From: Saccharospirillum sp. MSK14-1
Lineage (GTDB): Bacteria > Pseudomonadota > Gammaproteobacteria > Pseudomonadales > Natronospirillaceae
Reading direction: 5' to 3'
Assembly (NCBI RefSeq): GCF_003054965.1
Contig: NZ_MIES01000026.1
Span: forward strand, 1 to 64,000
Length of the DNA stretch: 64,000 bases
In this document: piece by piece, positions 8,890 to 21,462 of the stretch
How positions within the stretch are numbered: the stretch's first letter is position 1
How the letters are laid out: every line of letters starts with the position of its first letter
Notes under the pieces: model-generated
Told to the model about the DNA's origin: nothing
The model's database searches: none
The model's input: only the letters and a program-made list of their open reading frames with translations
Position numbers and translations under genes: made by a program

Positions 8890-9639
8890 TTACGGTTGTG
8901 GTCGTAAAAAATGACTGGGCGGTCGTTTGAGTTGTTTGCGGAACGCGCTTGAGAACGCTGAGGGGCTGTCATAACCCAGCTCATAGGCTACGACGCTGAC
9001 CCGAGTACCTGACATCAATCGCTCCATCGCCGCCAACACCAAGGCTCGGTTGCACCAGTCAATCAGGCTGAGGCCGGTTTGCTGTCGGAACAAACGGGTG
9101 AGTGACCGCCGACTCAACCCCACCTGATCACACCAGTTATTTAACCGGACACCCGCCTGCGGTCGCTGCGCATACGCCTCACACCGTGCACGCAATGCTG
9201 GGTGAGCCGGCAGTGGCAGTGAAAATGGCATCGACTGGAGTTGCTGTATTTCCAGCATCAACAACTGATGCAGCAACCGATCGCGCTCTGTTTGCTGCGC
9301 TTGGGCACTGAGCACAATCGATTCCTTGAACAGGCTGACCAACAACTCGGTTGCCGCAAACACCTCACACTGCGTCGGCATGATGGCCGCGGCCTGCGGC
9401 TCTACATAGAGGTTGATCAGATGCACCCGGTCGCTGATCAGCACCGAATGCTCCACGCCTGGCGGTATCCACAGCGTGCATTGCGGTGGCATAACCCAGG
9501 CGCCCTGGTCCGTTTCCACGCGTACCAAGCCATTTTCAGCAAACAATAACTGGCCACGACGATGGCGGTGCGGAGCAAACACATCCTGAGGCTGACACCA
9601 TTCGCCCTTAGTAAAGAGGTCACGGACAGGTGTGGTCAT
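8890..9639 (-). CDS. AraC-family transcriptional regulator with N-terminal cupin
   Basis: 249 aa. The N-terminal half is an AraC-type cupin (HRHRRGQLLFAENGLVRVETDQG, then WIPPGVEHSV). The C-terminal ~100 residues carry the two helix-turn-helix units, the second in SVVAYELGYDSPSAFSSAFRKQLKRPPSHF. It is divergent from the exporter gene at 9734 with a 94-bp gap, so it most likely controls that transporter and perhaps itself. The inducer is unknown. Confidence 0.9.
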   Translation of the reverse strand: MTTPVRDLFTKGEWCQPQDVFAPHRHRRGQLLFAENGLVRVETDQGAWVMPPQCTLWIPPGVEHSVLISDRVHLINLYVEPQAAAIMPTQCEVFAATELLVSLFKESIVLSAQAQQTERDRLLHQLLMLEIQQLQSMPFSLPLPAHPALRARCEAYAQRPQAGVRLNNWCDQVGLSRRSLTRLFRQQTGLSLIDWCNRALVLAAMERLMSGTRVSVVAYELGYDSPSAFSSAFRKQLKRPPSHFLRPQP

Positions 9640-9733
9640 AACGATGGCCCAATTGATAAAGAAAATGACCCTATTGCATATTCAGGCCAACTGCCAGTCT
9701 GGCGCATGCTGCTTAAACTGACAGGAGAGCCGT

Positions 9734-10936
9734 ATGACCACCCCCACTGTGTTATCCCGAACCACCGAACGCACCCTAATCACCGGCCTCAGCCTGTGCC
9801 ATTTGCTGAACGACCTGGTGCAATCCGTTTTGCTGGCCATCTACCCGCTGCTGAAAACCGACTTTTCGCTCAGCTACACCCAACTGGGTTTGCTGTCGCT
9901 GAGTTATCAGTTGACGGCTTCCTTGATGCAGCCGCTGATCGGAAGCTGGGCTGATCGCTATCGGCTGTCTGCATTACTGCCGCTGGGCATGCTGTGCACT
10001 CTGGCTGGCCTGCTGACGCTGGCCTTCGCGCCGCATTACACGGGCCTGCTAACAGCCAGCCTGATGCTTGGACTGGGTTCGGCCGTGTTTCACCCTGAAG
10101 CCGCACGGCTGGTTCGGTTGAGCAGCGCCCACAAACCCGGACTGGCACAGTCACTGTTTCAATTTGGCGGTAACTTAGGCGCAGCCCTGGGTCCTCTGTT
10201 GGTGGTTGCTCTGGTATTGCCGATTGGCCGTTCGCAGATCAGTTGGTTTGCTGTGCTCACACTGGCAGCTCTGCTATTGATACTGCGCCTGGCACCCTGG
10301 CAACGCCAACCCAAGACGACACACCCCCCCAGCCGAAACCGGGCATCACTGAATCGACAACAACGCTGTGGCCTGGCATTACTGTTTGGGTTGATGCTCG
10401 TGAAATGGCTTTATCTGGCCTGTTTCAGCAACTTCTACTTGTTCTACCTGATGCACCGTTTTGTACTGGATCAGAACCTGGCGCAAATTGGCCTGTTCCT
10501 GTTTCTGGCGGCGGTTGCCAGCGGCACCATCGTCGGCGGCTGGGCCAGTGATCACCTGGGTGGGCGCAGCGTTATCCTGGCGTCGTTTGTGCTCGCATTG
10601 CCATTCAGCCTTGCCGCTACCAGCGGTTACTTGCCACTGGCATTACCGGCCGCCGTGCTCTCCGGTGCGATTTTGGCATCCGCCTTTCCGGTCATGGTGG
10701 TGTACGCTCAGGATCTGATTCCCAACCGGGTTGGCGCCGTTTCCGGCTTGCTGTTTGGATTGGCGTTCGGTCTGGGCGGAATTGGCGCGGCGGCGCTAGG
10801 CGTGGCGGTGGATCACTTTTCCTTGCACAGCGTGTTTTGGGTTTGCAGTCTATTGCCGCTGATCGGTGTGCTGGCTTACTGGTTGCCGCCGATCGCTCAA
10901 GAGGGGCGCGATTTATGCGCTGAACCGGTAAACTGA
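9734..10936 (+). CDS. MFS efflux transporter, Fsr (fosmidomycin resistance)-like
   Basis: 400 aa with twelve predicted membrane segments. The N-terminal LCHLLNDLVQSVLLAIYPLLK and the loop GLGSAVFHPEAARLV are characteristic of the Fsr branch of the major facilitator superfamily. A long loop near residues 190-215 (QRQPKTTHPPSRNRASLNRQQR) separates the two six-helix halves. An AGGAG site precedes the ATG. The divergent AraC gene is the likely regulator. Export of a toxic small molecule is expected from the family; the actual substrate is not known. Confidence 0.87.
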   Translation: MTTPTVLSRTTERTLITGLSLCHLLNDLVQSVLLAIYPLLKTDFSLSYTQLGLLSLSYQLTASLMQPLIGSWADRYRLSALLPLGMLCTLAGLLTLAFAPHYTGLLTASLMLGLGSAVFHPEAARLVRLSSAHKPGLAQSLFQFGGNLGAALGPLLVVALVLPIGRSQISWFAVLTLAALLLILRLAPWQRQPKTTHPPSRNRASLNRQQRCGLALLFGLMLVKWLYLACFSNFYLFYLMHRFVLDQNLAQIGLFLFLAAVASGTIVGGWASDHLGGRSVILASFVLALPFSLAATSGYLPLALPAAVLSGAILASAFPVMVVYAQDLIPNRVGAVSGLLFGLAFGLGGIGAAALGVAVDHFSLHSVFWVCSLLPLIGVLAYWLPPIAQEGRDLCAEPVN

Positions 10937-10967
10937 GCGCTTTCCACGAACCTCAGTCTCAGCCTTT

Positions 10968-11699
10968 ATGCCGCACGAAAAAGACACCATCTACGCCAGC
11001 GACCACGGCCAGGTCGCTGATTTCCGCTTTGATGAGCAGGTCGCCCGCGTCTTCCCGGACATGATCAAACGCTCGGTGCCCGGTTACAGCCATATCATCG
11101 CCATGATTGGCGTACTGGCTGAGCAGTATGCCCAGCCGGACAGCCAGCTGTACGATCTCGGTTCGTCGCTGGGGGCCGCCAGCCTCGCGATGCGGCATCG
11201 CGTTCACACGCCCGGTGCGCGCATTATTGCGGTGGATAACAGCCAAGCGATGCTCGATCGCAGCCGCGATTTTCTCGACAGTGAAGATTTACCCACACCC
11301 GTGCACACTCTTTGCGCCGATATCACCAACCTGACGCTCGAGCGCGCTTCGTTCGTAGTCCTGAATTTCACGCTGCAATTTGTTCCACTGGAAGAACGTC
11401 AGGCGACACTGCAACGCATTTACGATGGCATGCTGCCCGGTGGTGCTTTGGTGTTGTCGGAAAAACTGCGCTTCGAAGATCCGGTACAGGAACAATTGCT
11501 CGGGCAGCATCACCACGATTTTAAACGCGCCAATGGTTACAGCGATTTGGAAATCAGTCAGAAACGTCAGGCCATTGAACGGGTGCTATTACCGGAAAGC
11601 GCTGACGATCATTTAAACCGTTTGCACAGCGTTGGATTTCAGGTGGCAACACTCTGGTACCAGAGTTTTAATTTCGCTTCTTTCCTGGCCATCAAATGA
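10968..11699 (+). CDS. cmoA: Carboxy-S-adenosyl-L-methionine synthase
   Basis: 243 aa. Converts S-adenosylmethionine and prephenate to carboxy-SAM, the donor for the wobble-uridine modification cmo5U34 in tRNA. The N-terminal DTIYA motif, the SAM-binding LYDLGSSLGAASLAMR loop and the ending LWYQSFNFASFLAIK are typical. It overlaps cmoB by 4 bp (ATGA), so both enzymes of the pathway are made from one transcript. Confidence 0.96.
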   Translation: MPHEKDTIYASDHGQVADFRFDEQVARVFPDMIKRSVPGYSHIIAMIGVLAEQYAQPDSQLYDLGSSLGAASLAMRHRVHTPGARIIAVDNSQAMLDRSRDFLDSEDLPTPVHTLCADITNLTLERASFVVLNFTLQFVPLEERQATLQRIYDGMLPGGALVLSEKLRFEDPVQEQLLGQHHHDFKRANGYSDLEISQKRQAIERVLLPESADDHLNRLHSVGFQVATLWYQSFNFASFLAIK

Positions 11700-12697
11700 T
11701 TGATTACCGTCCTTTTATTGAGTGTTTATCCAATACCTCCCTTGCTCATTGGCAAGCGCCATTAAGCGAACAAATGGCACAATTATTTGCCAACTTAAAC
11801 GACGGGAATTTGCCACGATTTTTGCAGCAACTCGATAAGCTACCGAATATTGATCACTTAAAAATCAACCTGGATCGAGTCGCTGCTAGTACCGAGCAAC
11901 CGCTAACACAAGATCAATCAGAATCACTCAATGAGGCATTGCGCGGTTTGATTCCCTGGCGCAAAGGTCCCTTCCAATTATTCGACACTTTTATCGATTC
12001 TGAATGGCGTTGCGACCTGAAGTGGGCGCGTGTTGCGCCACATTTAAGCGATTTAAAAAATCGTACCGTTTTGGATGTCGGCAGTGGCAATGGCTACTAT
12101 GGCTGGCGCATGAAAGCAGCGGGCGCACGACTGGTGGCGGGCATTGATCCGTCCTGGTTGTCGGTCGTTCAACACCTGGCCATTAACCGTTATTTTAATG
12201 ACCCCAGCCACACTGTTTTGCCACTGACACTGGAACAGTTAACTCCCAATTTGGAAGCCTTTGATACGGCATTTTCCATGGGGGTTCTGTACCATCGACG
12301 TTCACCCTTGGATCACCTCAGCGAGCTCCGTGCTGCTTTGCGACCCGGCGGAGAACTGCTGTTGGAAACTCTGGTGATTGACGGCGGTGAACGTGAAGCC
12401 TTGGTACCACCCGGGCGTTATGCCCGCATGAATAACGTTTGGTTTTTGCCCTCGCCTCAAGCGTTGGCACTGTGGTTAGAGAAGGTAGGCTTTGAAGACG
12501 TTCACATTGTTGATGTCACTCATACAACGACAGAAGAGCAACGCAATACCGACTGGAAACCCGGTCAATCACTGGCCGATTATCTGGATCAAGACGACCC
12601 TAACTTAACCATTGAAGGACTCCCCGCACCGCTGCGCGCGGTGTTGATCGCCCGCAAACCGGACGACCAACAACGTTTACGTCGCTATCAGCTTTAA
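11696..12697 (+). CDS. cmoB: tRNA U34 carboxymethyltransferase
   Basis: 333 aa. Uses carboxy-SAM from CmoA to turn 5-hydroxyuridine at position 34 into cmo5U. A helical N-terminal region is followed by the Rossmann SAM fold, with VLDVGSGNGYYGWRM as the cofactor loop and FDTAFSMGVLYHRRSPLDHL further on. Length matches the E. coli enzyme (323 aa). Translation is coupled to cmoA. Codon and base composition are slightly more AT-rich at the start than in neighbours, which is unremarkable. Confidence 0.96.
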   Translation: MIDYRPFIECLSNTSLAHWQAPLSEQMAQLFANLNDGNLPRFLQQLDKLPNIDHLKINLDRVAASTEQPLTQDQSESLNEALRGLIPWRKGPFQLFDTFIDSEWRCDLKWARVAPHLSDLKNRTVLDVGSGNGYYGWRMKAAGARLVAGIDPSWLSVVQHLAINRYFNDPSHTVLPLTLEQLTPNLEAFDTAFSMGVLYHRRSPLDHLSELRAALRPGGELLLETLVIDGGEREALVPPGRYARMNNVWFLPSPQALALWLEKVGFEDVHIVDVTHTTTEEQRNTDWKPGQSLADYLDQDDPNLTIEGLPAPLRAVLIARKPDDQQRLRRYQL

Positions 12698-12703
12698 GAA
12701 TAA

Positions 12704-13105
12704 TTAACGCAATACCTTAGCCGTAGCTTCAATTTCAATCAGCAAATCCGGCTCGGCTAAAGAAGCCACACCAATACCGGTTAACGCGGGTCGATGTTCG
12801 CCAAAATATTTGGGCAACAAGGGCGCAATGGAAGGCAAGTGATCGGCTACTTCGCCGCGCACATAGATGCGTAATTGCAGCACACCTTTGACCCCTGAGC
12901 CAGCTGCTTCCAGGGCAATGACTAGATTCGCCAGAGCGGCGTCCGTCTGCTCAGCGATGCCGTCGTGCAAGCGCCGACTGTTGCTGTCCCAGTCCACTTG
13001 GCCAGAAACAAATATAAGACCGGTATCGGTATCAACCGTGGCTTGCGATAAGCCGACCGGTGTACCGTCGTAGAGGTGTTCGGGGTTGATCATTTCAATG
13101 GACAT
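12704..13105 (-). CDS. RidA/YjgF-family deaminase-like protein
   Basis: 133 aa. RidA-family proteins are trimers that hydrolyse reactive enamines and imines from PLP enzymes; many paralogs have other roles. The sequence shows the family core GLIFVSGQVDWD and the ending EPDLLIEIEATAKVLR. The arginine usually found in the active site is matched by R104 or R109 (FGEHRPALTGIGVASL). It is divergent from nothing and ends 6 bp from the convergent cmoB. The exact subfamily is not resolved. Confidence 0.85.
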   Translation of the reverse strand: MSIEMINPEHLYDGTPVGLSQATVDTDTGLIFVSGQVDWDSNSRRLHDGIAEQTDAALANLVIALEAAGSGVKGVLQLRIYVRGEVADHLPSIAPLLPKYFGEHRPALTGIGVASLAEPDLLIEIEATAKVLR

Positions 13106-13199
13106 GGCAGCGCTCTCGGTGCAATTGATTGAGCGCGCATCTTATGCAGCGCGGCCAGGCCCAACCATCAATCACGCCTTGTATCCGATACAAGCACGC

Positions 13200-14081
13200 T
13201 CAAAAGTAAGTCTGCATCCATGTCAAAACCCGCCTCAATAATGGATCGGAAGCGGCGCTTGGATGGTAAGCAGCAACCACTTCATAGCCGGGAGGCAACG
13301 GCTGTAATGGCAATTCATAAATTCCCTCTAAACGCGGCAATCGACGTGGCAGAAACGCAACCAATGCCGCCTGTTGCAGCGCCCGTTGCGCCATATAAAA
13401 ACTGGGCACGCTGAGCACAACGCGTCGCTTAATATCGCGCCGTTCAAACCAGTCCTGCGCCGAACCTTTAAAATCGGCGGTTCCGGGTGAGGTCACGACA
13501 AAATCTAAACCCACCAGTTGAGACAAACTCAAAGCGGTATTATCGGGCACAGAGTGATGCGCGGAATACAGTCGATATTCTTCAGTAAAGAGTGCACGTG
13601 ATTCCAAACCTTCCGGCACATAGGCTGACGTCGTTAATGCCAGATCGATGTCACCTTGTTGCATCCGACGAGTCAGAGACTGAGCTTCAATATTGATCAG
13701 TTTCAGTCGAACGTTGGGTGCCCATTCGCGCAATTCGGCTAACAGCGGTAACGCAATGAGTTGCTGTGTGTAGTCAGTCGCAGAAATCACCAGCGCGCGA
13801 TCCAATTCGTTCAACGCTTGCTGGCCCGGTAACGGAATTGCCTGCACCGCCGCCAAAACGTGCTGCAATTGCGCTTCAATCGAGCGGGCATAGTGGGTGG
13901 GCGCCATACCCTGACCGGAGCGAACAAACAAAGGGTCGCCCAGCAGTTCGCGCAAACGATTCAGCTGTTGGCTCACGGCCTGCTGCGACAGACTCAAGTG
14001 TTCGGCAGTCGCCGAGATCGAACCGGTCTGCAGCAGAACAGCCAGCGTCCGCACTTGTTTGAGTTCCAGCTTTTCAATCAT
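13200..14081 (-). CDS. LysR-family transcriptional regulator
   Basis: 293 aa. The N-terminal winged helix-turn-helix reads QTGSISATAEHLSLSQQAVSQQLNRLRELLGDPLFVR, the standard LysR DNA-binding region, followed by a two-lobed periplasmic-binding-like effector domain. The ATG at 14081 is chosen because AGGTGGG sits 6 bp upstream; a longer in-frame start at 14108 has a poor site. It is transcribed toward the ridA-like gene. Target and effector are unknown. Confidence 0.9.
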   Translation of the reverse strand: MIEKLELKQVRTLAVLLQTGSISATAEHLSLSQQAVSQQLNRLRELLGDPLFVRSGQGMAPTHYARSIEAQLQHVLAAVQAIPLPGQQALNELDRALVISATDYTQQLIALPLLAELREWAPNVRLKLINIEAQSLTRRMQQGDIDLALTTSAYVPEGLESRALFTEEYRLYSAHHSVPDNTALSLSQLVGLDFVVTSPGTADFKGSAQDWFERRDIKRRVVLSVPSFYMAQRALQQAALVAFLPRRLPRLEGIYELPLQPLPPGYEVVAAYHPSAASDPLLRRVLTWMQTYF

Positions 14082-14130
14082 GTCGAACCCACCTATTGGG
14101 ACCCGCATTGTTACCCAAGCATTCTGTAAC

Positions 14131-14163
14131 GCAAAAAAAAAGCGACCCGAAGGTCGCTTTTTA
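14131..14163 (-). terminator. Terminator of the atp operon
   Basis: Hairpin with an 11-bp stem (14137-14147 with 14152-14162) and a CGAA loop (TTCG on the minus strand), flanked by A and T runs on both sides. It lies 20 bp beyond the atpC stop and separates the operon from the LysR gene. The structure could work in either direction. Confidence 0.9.
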
Positions 14164-14180
14164 ACTGCATCAGTCTGGCA

Positions 14181-14600
14181 TCACTTCAGGCGTTTGGATT
14201 CCCGCAGTGTGCGCAACTGGGCAGCGGCCCGCGCCAGGTCGGCTGCGACCTGTGCAAACTCCGCTTCGGCCATCTTATCGGCGATGGCTTGTTCGGCGTC
14301 CTGCTTGGCTTTTGCCGCTGCGGCTTCGTCGATGTCGTGCGCGCGCAAAGCGGTATCAGCGAGAATGGTCACCACGTCCGGCTGGACTTCCAGGAAGCCT
14401 CCAGAAACGTAGTACACCTCTTCACTGCCGTTTTGCAGCGTCAGCTTGACCGGCGCCGGATTCAGGCGGGTCAGCAAGGGCGCGTGCTTGGGTTTGATAC
14501 CCAGCTCGCCCTGCTCGCCTTCACAGACGATGGTCTCGACCAGCCCTTCGAAGATTTTCTCTTCGGCGCTGACGATATCGCAATGAACAGTCATGGCCAT
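14181..14600 (-). CDS. atpC: ATP synthase F1 epsilon subunit
   Basis: 139 aa. Central-stalk subunit that couples rotation and inhibits idle ATPase activity. An N-terminal beta sandwich (VHCDIVSAEEKIFEGLVETIVCEGEQGELGI, GGFLEVQPDVVTILADTA) is followed by a two-helix C-terminal hairpin rich in alanine. Last gene of the atp operon. Confidence 0.97.
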   Translation of the reverse strand: MAMTVHCDIVSAEEKIFEGLVETIVCEGEQGELGIKPKHAPLLTRLNPAPVKLTLQNGSEEVYYVSGGFLEVQPDVVTILADTALRAHDIDEAAAAKAKQDAEQAIADKMAEAEFAQVAADLARAAAQLRTLRESKRLK

Positions 14601-14617
14601 AGCTACCTCCGCCCTGA

Positions 14618-16048
<1,431 letters not shown>

Positions 16049-16915
16049 TTATTGCACCGCGGAAGCGCCGCCGACAATTTCAGCGATTTCCTGAGTAATC
16101 GCTGCCTGACGCGCCTTGTTGTATTCCATATTGAGACTTTCGATCAGATCCTCAGCATTATCACTGGCGCTCTTCATTGCCATCATGCGTGCGGCCTGTT
16201 CACAAGCAAAGTTCTCCACTACGCCCTGATAAACCACCGATTCGACGTAGCGAACCATCAGGTGGTCGAGCAGTGACTCAGCGTCTGGCTCGTATAAATA
16301 GTCCCAAGTATGGCGGCGCGCGCTTTCGTCTTCGGCCGCTTCCAGGGGCAACAGCTGTTCAAGGACCGGCTTCTGTACCATGGTGTTCACGAATTCATTG
16401 AACACCAGATACAGACGATCGATCTTGCCCTCGTTGTAATCGTCCAGCATGACCTTGACGCCGCCGATCAGATCGCTCACAGAAGGCTTATCACCCAGCT
16501 GTGACATCGAAGCTGCGACATCGAAGCCGCGACCTTTGAAGAAACCGGTGCCTTTACTGCCGATGGCACTGATTTGCACTGATGCGCCTTTGTCTTGCCA
16601 GGCATTGGCTTGCTGAATCACCTGTTTGAACAGGTTGGCATTCAGACCACCACACATGCCTCGGTCCGTGGAGACCACGATGAAACCCACACGCTTGACG
16701 TCACGCTCAACCAAATAAGGGTGGCGATATTCCGCGTTGGCGTTGGCCAAATGGCCGATCACCGCGCGGATTTTGTCCGCATAGGGCTTACTGGCATCCA
16801 TCCGATCCTGGGCTTTACGCTTCTTACTCGCCGCAACCATTTCCATGGCCGAGGTGATTTTCTGCGTGTTCTTAAAGCCCGCTATCTTTGTCCGTATCTC
16901 TTTTCCGGCTGCCAT
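16049..16915 (-). CDS. atpG: ATP synthase F1 gamma subunit
   Basis: 288 aa rotor shaft. N-terminal coiled coil [27 protein letters not shown], central [16 protein letters not shown] and C-terminal coiled coil [25 protein letters not shown] are all present and in the usual order between alpha and beta genes. Confidence 0.98.
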   Translation of the reverse strand: MAAGKEIRTKIAGFKNTQKITSAMEMVAASKKRKAQDRMDASKPYADKIRAVIGHLANANAEYRHPYLVERDVKRVGFIVVSTDRGMCGGLNANLFKQVIQQANAWQDKGASVQISAIGSKGTGFFKGRGFDVAASMSQLGDKPSVSDLIGGVKVMLDDYNEGKIDRLYLVFNEFVNTMVQKPVLEQLLPLEAAEDESARRHTWDYLYEPDAESLLDHLMVRYVESVVYQGVVENFACEQAARMMAMKSASDNAEDLIESLNMEYNKARQAAITQEIAEIVGGASAVQ

Positions 16916-16958
16916 AGCATTGCCTCAGTTCAGTCGGCCACCTGAGGTGGCCGGTGAA

Positions 16959-18503
16959 TTACCAGGTCTGGGTCGCCTTGAATTTCTCCACGGCGTCCTT
17001 CAGCGATTGGGCAATCTCATCGTTGTAGTTGCCCGAGTCGTTGATCTGTTTCATCAGATCAGCGTGTTCGCTGTTCATGTAGGCATGCAGGGCCGCTTCG
17101 AAACGTCCGACTTCGCTGACTTCCAGCGCTTTCAGATGACCTTCGTTGGCGGCATAGACGGAAACAGCCATTTCAGCGACCGTCAGCGGCGCGTACTGAC
17201 CTTGCTTCATCAGCTCGGTGACGCGAACACCATGGTCCAGCTGGGCTTTGGTGGCTTCATCCAAGTCCGATGCGAACTGGGAGAATGCCGCCAGTTCACG
17301 GTACTGAGCCAGAGCGGTACGAATACCACCGGCCAGTTTCTTGATGATCTTGGTCTGAGCCGAACCACCTACACGAGAGACCGAGATACCGGCGTTCATC
17401 GCCGGACGAATGCCGGAGTTGAACAGGTCGGTTTCCAGGAAGATCTGACCGTCGGTAATGGAGATCACGTTGGTCGGTACGAACGCAGAAACGTCACCAC
17501 CCTGGGTTTCGATGATCGGCAGCGCAGTCAATGAACCGGTCTGGCCTTTCACTTTACCGTCGGTGAATTTTTCAACGTAGTCAGCGTTAACGCGAGCCGC
17601 ACGTTCCAGCAGACGGGAGTGCAGATAGAAAACGTCACCCGGGAATGCTTCACGGCCCGGCGGACGACGCAGCAACAGGGAAATCTGACGATAAGCCACT
17701 GCCTGCTTGGACAGATCATCATAGATGATCAGCGCGTCTTCACCGCGATCGCGGAAGTATTCACCCATGGTGCAACCGGCGTACGGAGCCAGGAACTGCA
17801 TGGACGCAGGTTCTGAAGCCGTGGCTGCAACGATGGTGGTGTATTCCATCGCGCCGTGTTCTTCCAGCTTGCGTACCACGTTGGCAACGGTCGATTGCTT
17901 CTGACCAACCGCCACGTAGACACACTTAATGCCAGAGTTTTTCTGAGCGATGATGGAGTCAACGGCCAGAGCGGTTTTACCGGTCTGACGGTCGCCAATG
18001 ATCAACTCACGCTGACCACGGCCGATCGGCACCATGGCGTCGACGGCTTTGTAACCCGTCTGTACCGGCTCATCAACCGACTGACGAGCGATTACGCCCG
18101 GCGCGACCTTTTCCAACGGATCGGTCAGGTCGGTGTTGATCGGGCCTTTGCCATCGATGGGGTTACCCAGGGCGTCAACGACGCGACCGAGCAGTTCCGG
18201 GCCGATCGGTACTTCCAGAATACGACCGGTACACTTACAGATCTGACCTTCGGCCAGGCCTTTGTAGTCGCCCAGAACGATGGCGCCAACGGAGTCTTGC
18301 TCCAGGTTTAGGGCCATGCCGAAGAGGCCGCCCTCGAATTCAATCATCTCACCGGACATCACATCGCCCAGGCCGTGAATGCGCACAATACCGTCGGAAA
18401 CACTGACGATGGTGCCTTCATTCTGAGCCTTGGAAGCGGTATCGAGCTTGCTGATACGCTCCTTGATGATGTCACTGATTTCTGAAGGATTCAGTTGCTG
18501 CAT
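16959..18503 (-). CDS. atpA: ATP synthase F1 alpha subunit
   Basis: 514 aa. Non-catalytic nucleotide-binding subunit. Walker [14 protein letters not shown] near residue 170, the [29 protein letters not shown] block, and the arginine-finger region [12 protein letters not shown] are present. Length matches E. coli (513 aa). Confidence 0.99.
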   Translation of the reverse strand: MQQLNPSEISDIIKERISKLDTASKAQNEGTIVSVSDGIVRIHGLGDVMSGEMIEFEGGLFGMALNLEQDSVGAIVLGDYKGLAEGQICKCTGRILEVPIGPELLGRVVDALGNPIDGKGPINTDLTDPLEKVAPGVIARQSVDEPVQTGYKAVDAMVPIGRGQRELIIGDRQTGKTALAVDSIIAQKNSGIKCVYVAVGQKQSTVANVVRKLEEHGAMEYTTIVAATASEPASMQFLAPYAGCTMGEYFRDRGEDALIIYDDLSKQAVAYRQISLLLRRPPGREAFPGDVFYLHSRLLERAARVNADYVEKFTDGKVKGQTGSLTALPIIETQGGDVSAFVPTNVISITDGQIFLETDLFNSGIRPAMNAGISVSRVGGSAQTKIIKKLAGGIRTALAQYRELAAFSQFASDLDEATKAQLDHGVRVTELMKQGQYAPLTVAEMAVSVYAANEGHLKALEVSEVGRFEAALHAYMNSEHADLMKQINDSGNYNDEIAQSLKDAVEKFKATQTW

Positions 18504-18516
18504 TTCATTTCCCTCA

Positions 18517-19053
18517 TTAGGAATTCATTGCGTCAGCGAGCTTCGCCAACTTGCCGCGCACCGAACCGTCGATGACCAGATCGCCCGATTTGATCAGCAC
18601 ACCGCCAATCAGGGCTTCGTCAATTTCGACGGTTAAGCTGACTTTGCGACCCAGTTTCGTGGTCAGTTTTTCTGTCAGCTTTTGCTGCTCGCTATCGCTC
18701 AAAGAAAATGCACTGGTCACCAGTACATCAGCACTCTTTTCATGCTCAGCTTTCAGCGCTTCATACTGCACGCTGATTTCGCCAAGCAACGACAGGCGGC
18801 GGTTTTCGGCCAGGACGTCGATCAGGCTGGTAACGCCATCACCAATCGCATCGCCAGCAACATCTTTCAATGCGGCGGCCTTGTCGGAAGCCGACAGGGC
18901 TGGATTGTTGATCAGGTCTTCAACCTGGCTCTGCTCGCTGATAACAGCCAGAGTCGCCAGTTGCTTGGACCATGCGTTCAGCGCCTGACTGTCCAGTGCG
19001 GCGTTGAAAGTAGCCTTGGCGTAAGGACGAGCGAGCGTACTGAGTTCTGCCAT
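18517..19053 (-). CDS. atpH: ATP synthase F1 delta subunit
   Basis: 178 aa. Links the F1 head to the peripheral stalk (b subunit). Helical N-terminal domain ([16 protein letters not shown]) and the C-terminal signature [29 protein letters not shown] are typical. Length matches the family. Confidence 0.97.
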   Translation of the reverse strand: MAELSTLARPYAKATFNAALDSQALNAWSKQLATLAVISEQSQVEDLINNPALSASDKAAALKDVAGDAIGDGVTSLIDVLAENRRLSLLGEISVQYEALKAEHEKSADVLVTSAFSLSDSEQQKLTEKLTTKLGRKVSLTVEIDEALIGGVLIKSGDLVIDGSVRGKLAKLADAMNS

Positions 19054-19062
19054 GCTTCCCCC

Positions 19063-19533
19063 TTACAGCTCTGCTGCCAGCTTATCCAACAACTCGCTGT
19101 GTTTTTTCGCGTCGACTTCAGAGCCCAGAATGCGCTCAGCGCCAGCCAGAGTCAGTTCAGAAATCCGCTCACGCAATTGCTCACGCGCTGCTGTGACTTC
19201 TTTATCGACTTCAGCCTGGGCAGAGGCCACGATGCGGTCGCCTTCTTCACGAGCAGTCACCTTAGCTTCATCCACCAATTGGGTGGCGCGCTTGTTGGCT
19301 TGCTCGAGGATGGCTGCCGCTTCTTTCTTGGCTTCGCTCAGCTGCTTCTCCGCTTCGTGCTTGGCCAGTTCCAGATCTTTGGCAGCACGGTCGGCAGAAT
19401 CGAGCCCTTCGGCGATTTTCTTCTGGCGGGCCTGCATGGCTTCCATAATCGGAGGCCAGACAAACTTGGCACAAATCCAGACGAAAACGGCGAAGACGAC
19501 GATTTGTCCGATAAAAGTTGCGTTAAAGTTCAC
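19063..19533 (-). CDS. atpF: ATP synthase Fo b subunit
   Basis: 156 aa, the same length as E. coli. One N-terminal membrane helix ([23 protein letters not shown]) is followed by a long charged coiled coil that forms the peripheral stalk as a dimer. Confidence 0.97.
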   Translation of the reverse strand: MNFNATFIGQIVVFAVFVWICAKFVWPPIMEAMQARQKKIAEGLDSADRAAKDLELAKHEAEKQLSEAKKEAAAILEQANKRATQLVDEAKVTAREEGDRIVASAQAEVDKEVTAAREQLRERISELTLAGAERILGSEVDAKKHSELLDKLAAEL

Positions 19534-19586
19534 GCCTTCACCTCGTTTTGGTTGGTTTAATCACAGTACCTCTAGGGGCGCTTGGA

Positions 19587-19823
<237 letters not shown>

Positions 19824-19873
19824 CTAAGTTTCAGTTAGTAGCTCAAGTTTAAGTCGTAAGGTTTGAAAAATTA

Positions 19874-19894
19874 GTCTGACCCATCGGGCCAGAC
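19874..19894 (-). promoter_or_regulatory. Hairpin in the atpB-atpE gap
   Basis: An imperfect inverted repeat (GTCTG.CC / GG.CAGAC) in the 90-bp space after the atpB stop is followed on the minus strand by TAATTTTTC. It resembles a weak terminator or processing site just ahead of atpE. Its effect on relative subunit levels is inference. Confidence 0.45.
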
Positions 19895-19904
19895 CGGTGA
19901 ATCG

Positions 19905-20807
<903 letters not shown>

Positions 20808-20826
20808 TTACCACCCTTGCGAGCGG

Positions 20827-21243
20827 TCACTTAACCAGAATCGGAGCCAGTACTGCCGCCAACGTATTGATGACGATGACGGTCAGCAGCATGGCTAGGG
20901 CTTCCGGTCCGCTGGCGTTGCGCCACAGCAACAGCAGACCGACAGCCACTATCATCCATTTACCAAACAGGCCTCGGGTTGCACCCACAATGAAGAGGCC
21001 AACCTGGCGGGCGCCGTAGTGACGCAAACTTCGCCAGGTAAAGTAAAACTGGGCCAGCAGCGCCAGCAGCGCTGCAACCACGACAGATACCAATACCTCG
21101 GGAAACCAGATACCAACGGCTACGAACATCACGACCGCAGACACCCCCTGTACCAACAACACCCGCCAGGCTGTAGGGCGGGGTATGGGGCGCGGTCGAA
21201 CCGGCCTGAATAAGGTCTGATTCCGGTTTTTATCGTCTGCCAT
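20827..21243 (-). CDS. atpI: ATP synthase subunit I
   Basis: 138 aa with four membrane helices, preceded by a basic proline-rich N-terminus (FRPVRPRPIPRPTAW). AtpI proteins aid c-ring assembly and are encoded first in many atp operons. The ATG at 21243 is preferred over the upstream in-frame TTG. Sequence conservation in this family is low; position and topology carry the call. Confidence 0.88.
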   Translation of the reverse strand: MADDKNRNQTLFRPVRPRPIPRPTAWRVLLVQGVSAVVMFVAVGIWFPEVLVSVVVAALLALLAQFYFTWRSLRHYGARQVGLFIVGATRGLFGKWMIVAVGLLLLWRNASGPEALAMLLTVIVINTLAAVLAPILVK

Positions 21244-21338
21244 AACGCTCAATACCGAAGCTCATTTGGCAGCGGGCTTGCCTAAAATGGGCATTGCCCC
21301 GCTTTTGTCCACCGGACACCAGCCAAAAAATCCGGGTG

Positions 21339-21367
21339 AGTATATTGGGTTCGTTCGGGGGCTTCAA
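21339..21367 (-). promoter_or_regulatory. Promoter of the atp operon
   Basis: Minus strand TTGAAG (21362-21367), 17-bp spacer, TATACT (21339-21344). It lies in the 219-bp gap between parB and atpI. The expected start near 21332 leaves a leader of about 90 nt. Confidence 0.6.
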
Positions 21368-21462
21368 TACAGATGAGCCAAAGGTCGCAACACTTGGTTA
21401 CAGCCAGGCGCTGCTGGCGTGTAAAGCGTCAATTCTAACGCTGATAGTTGTCGCGACCGTGA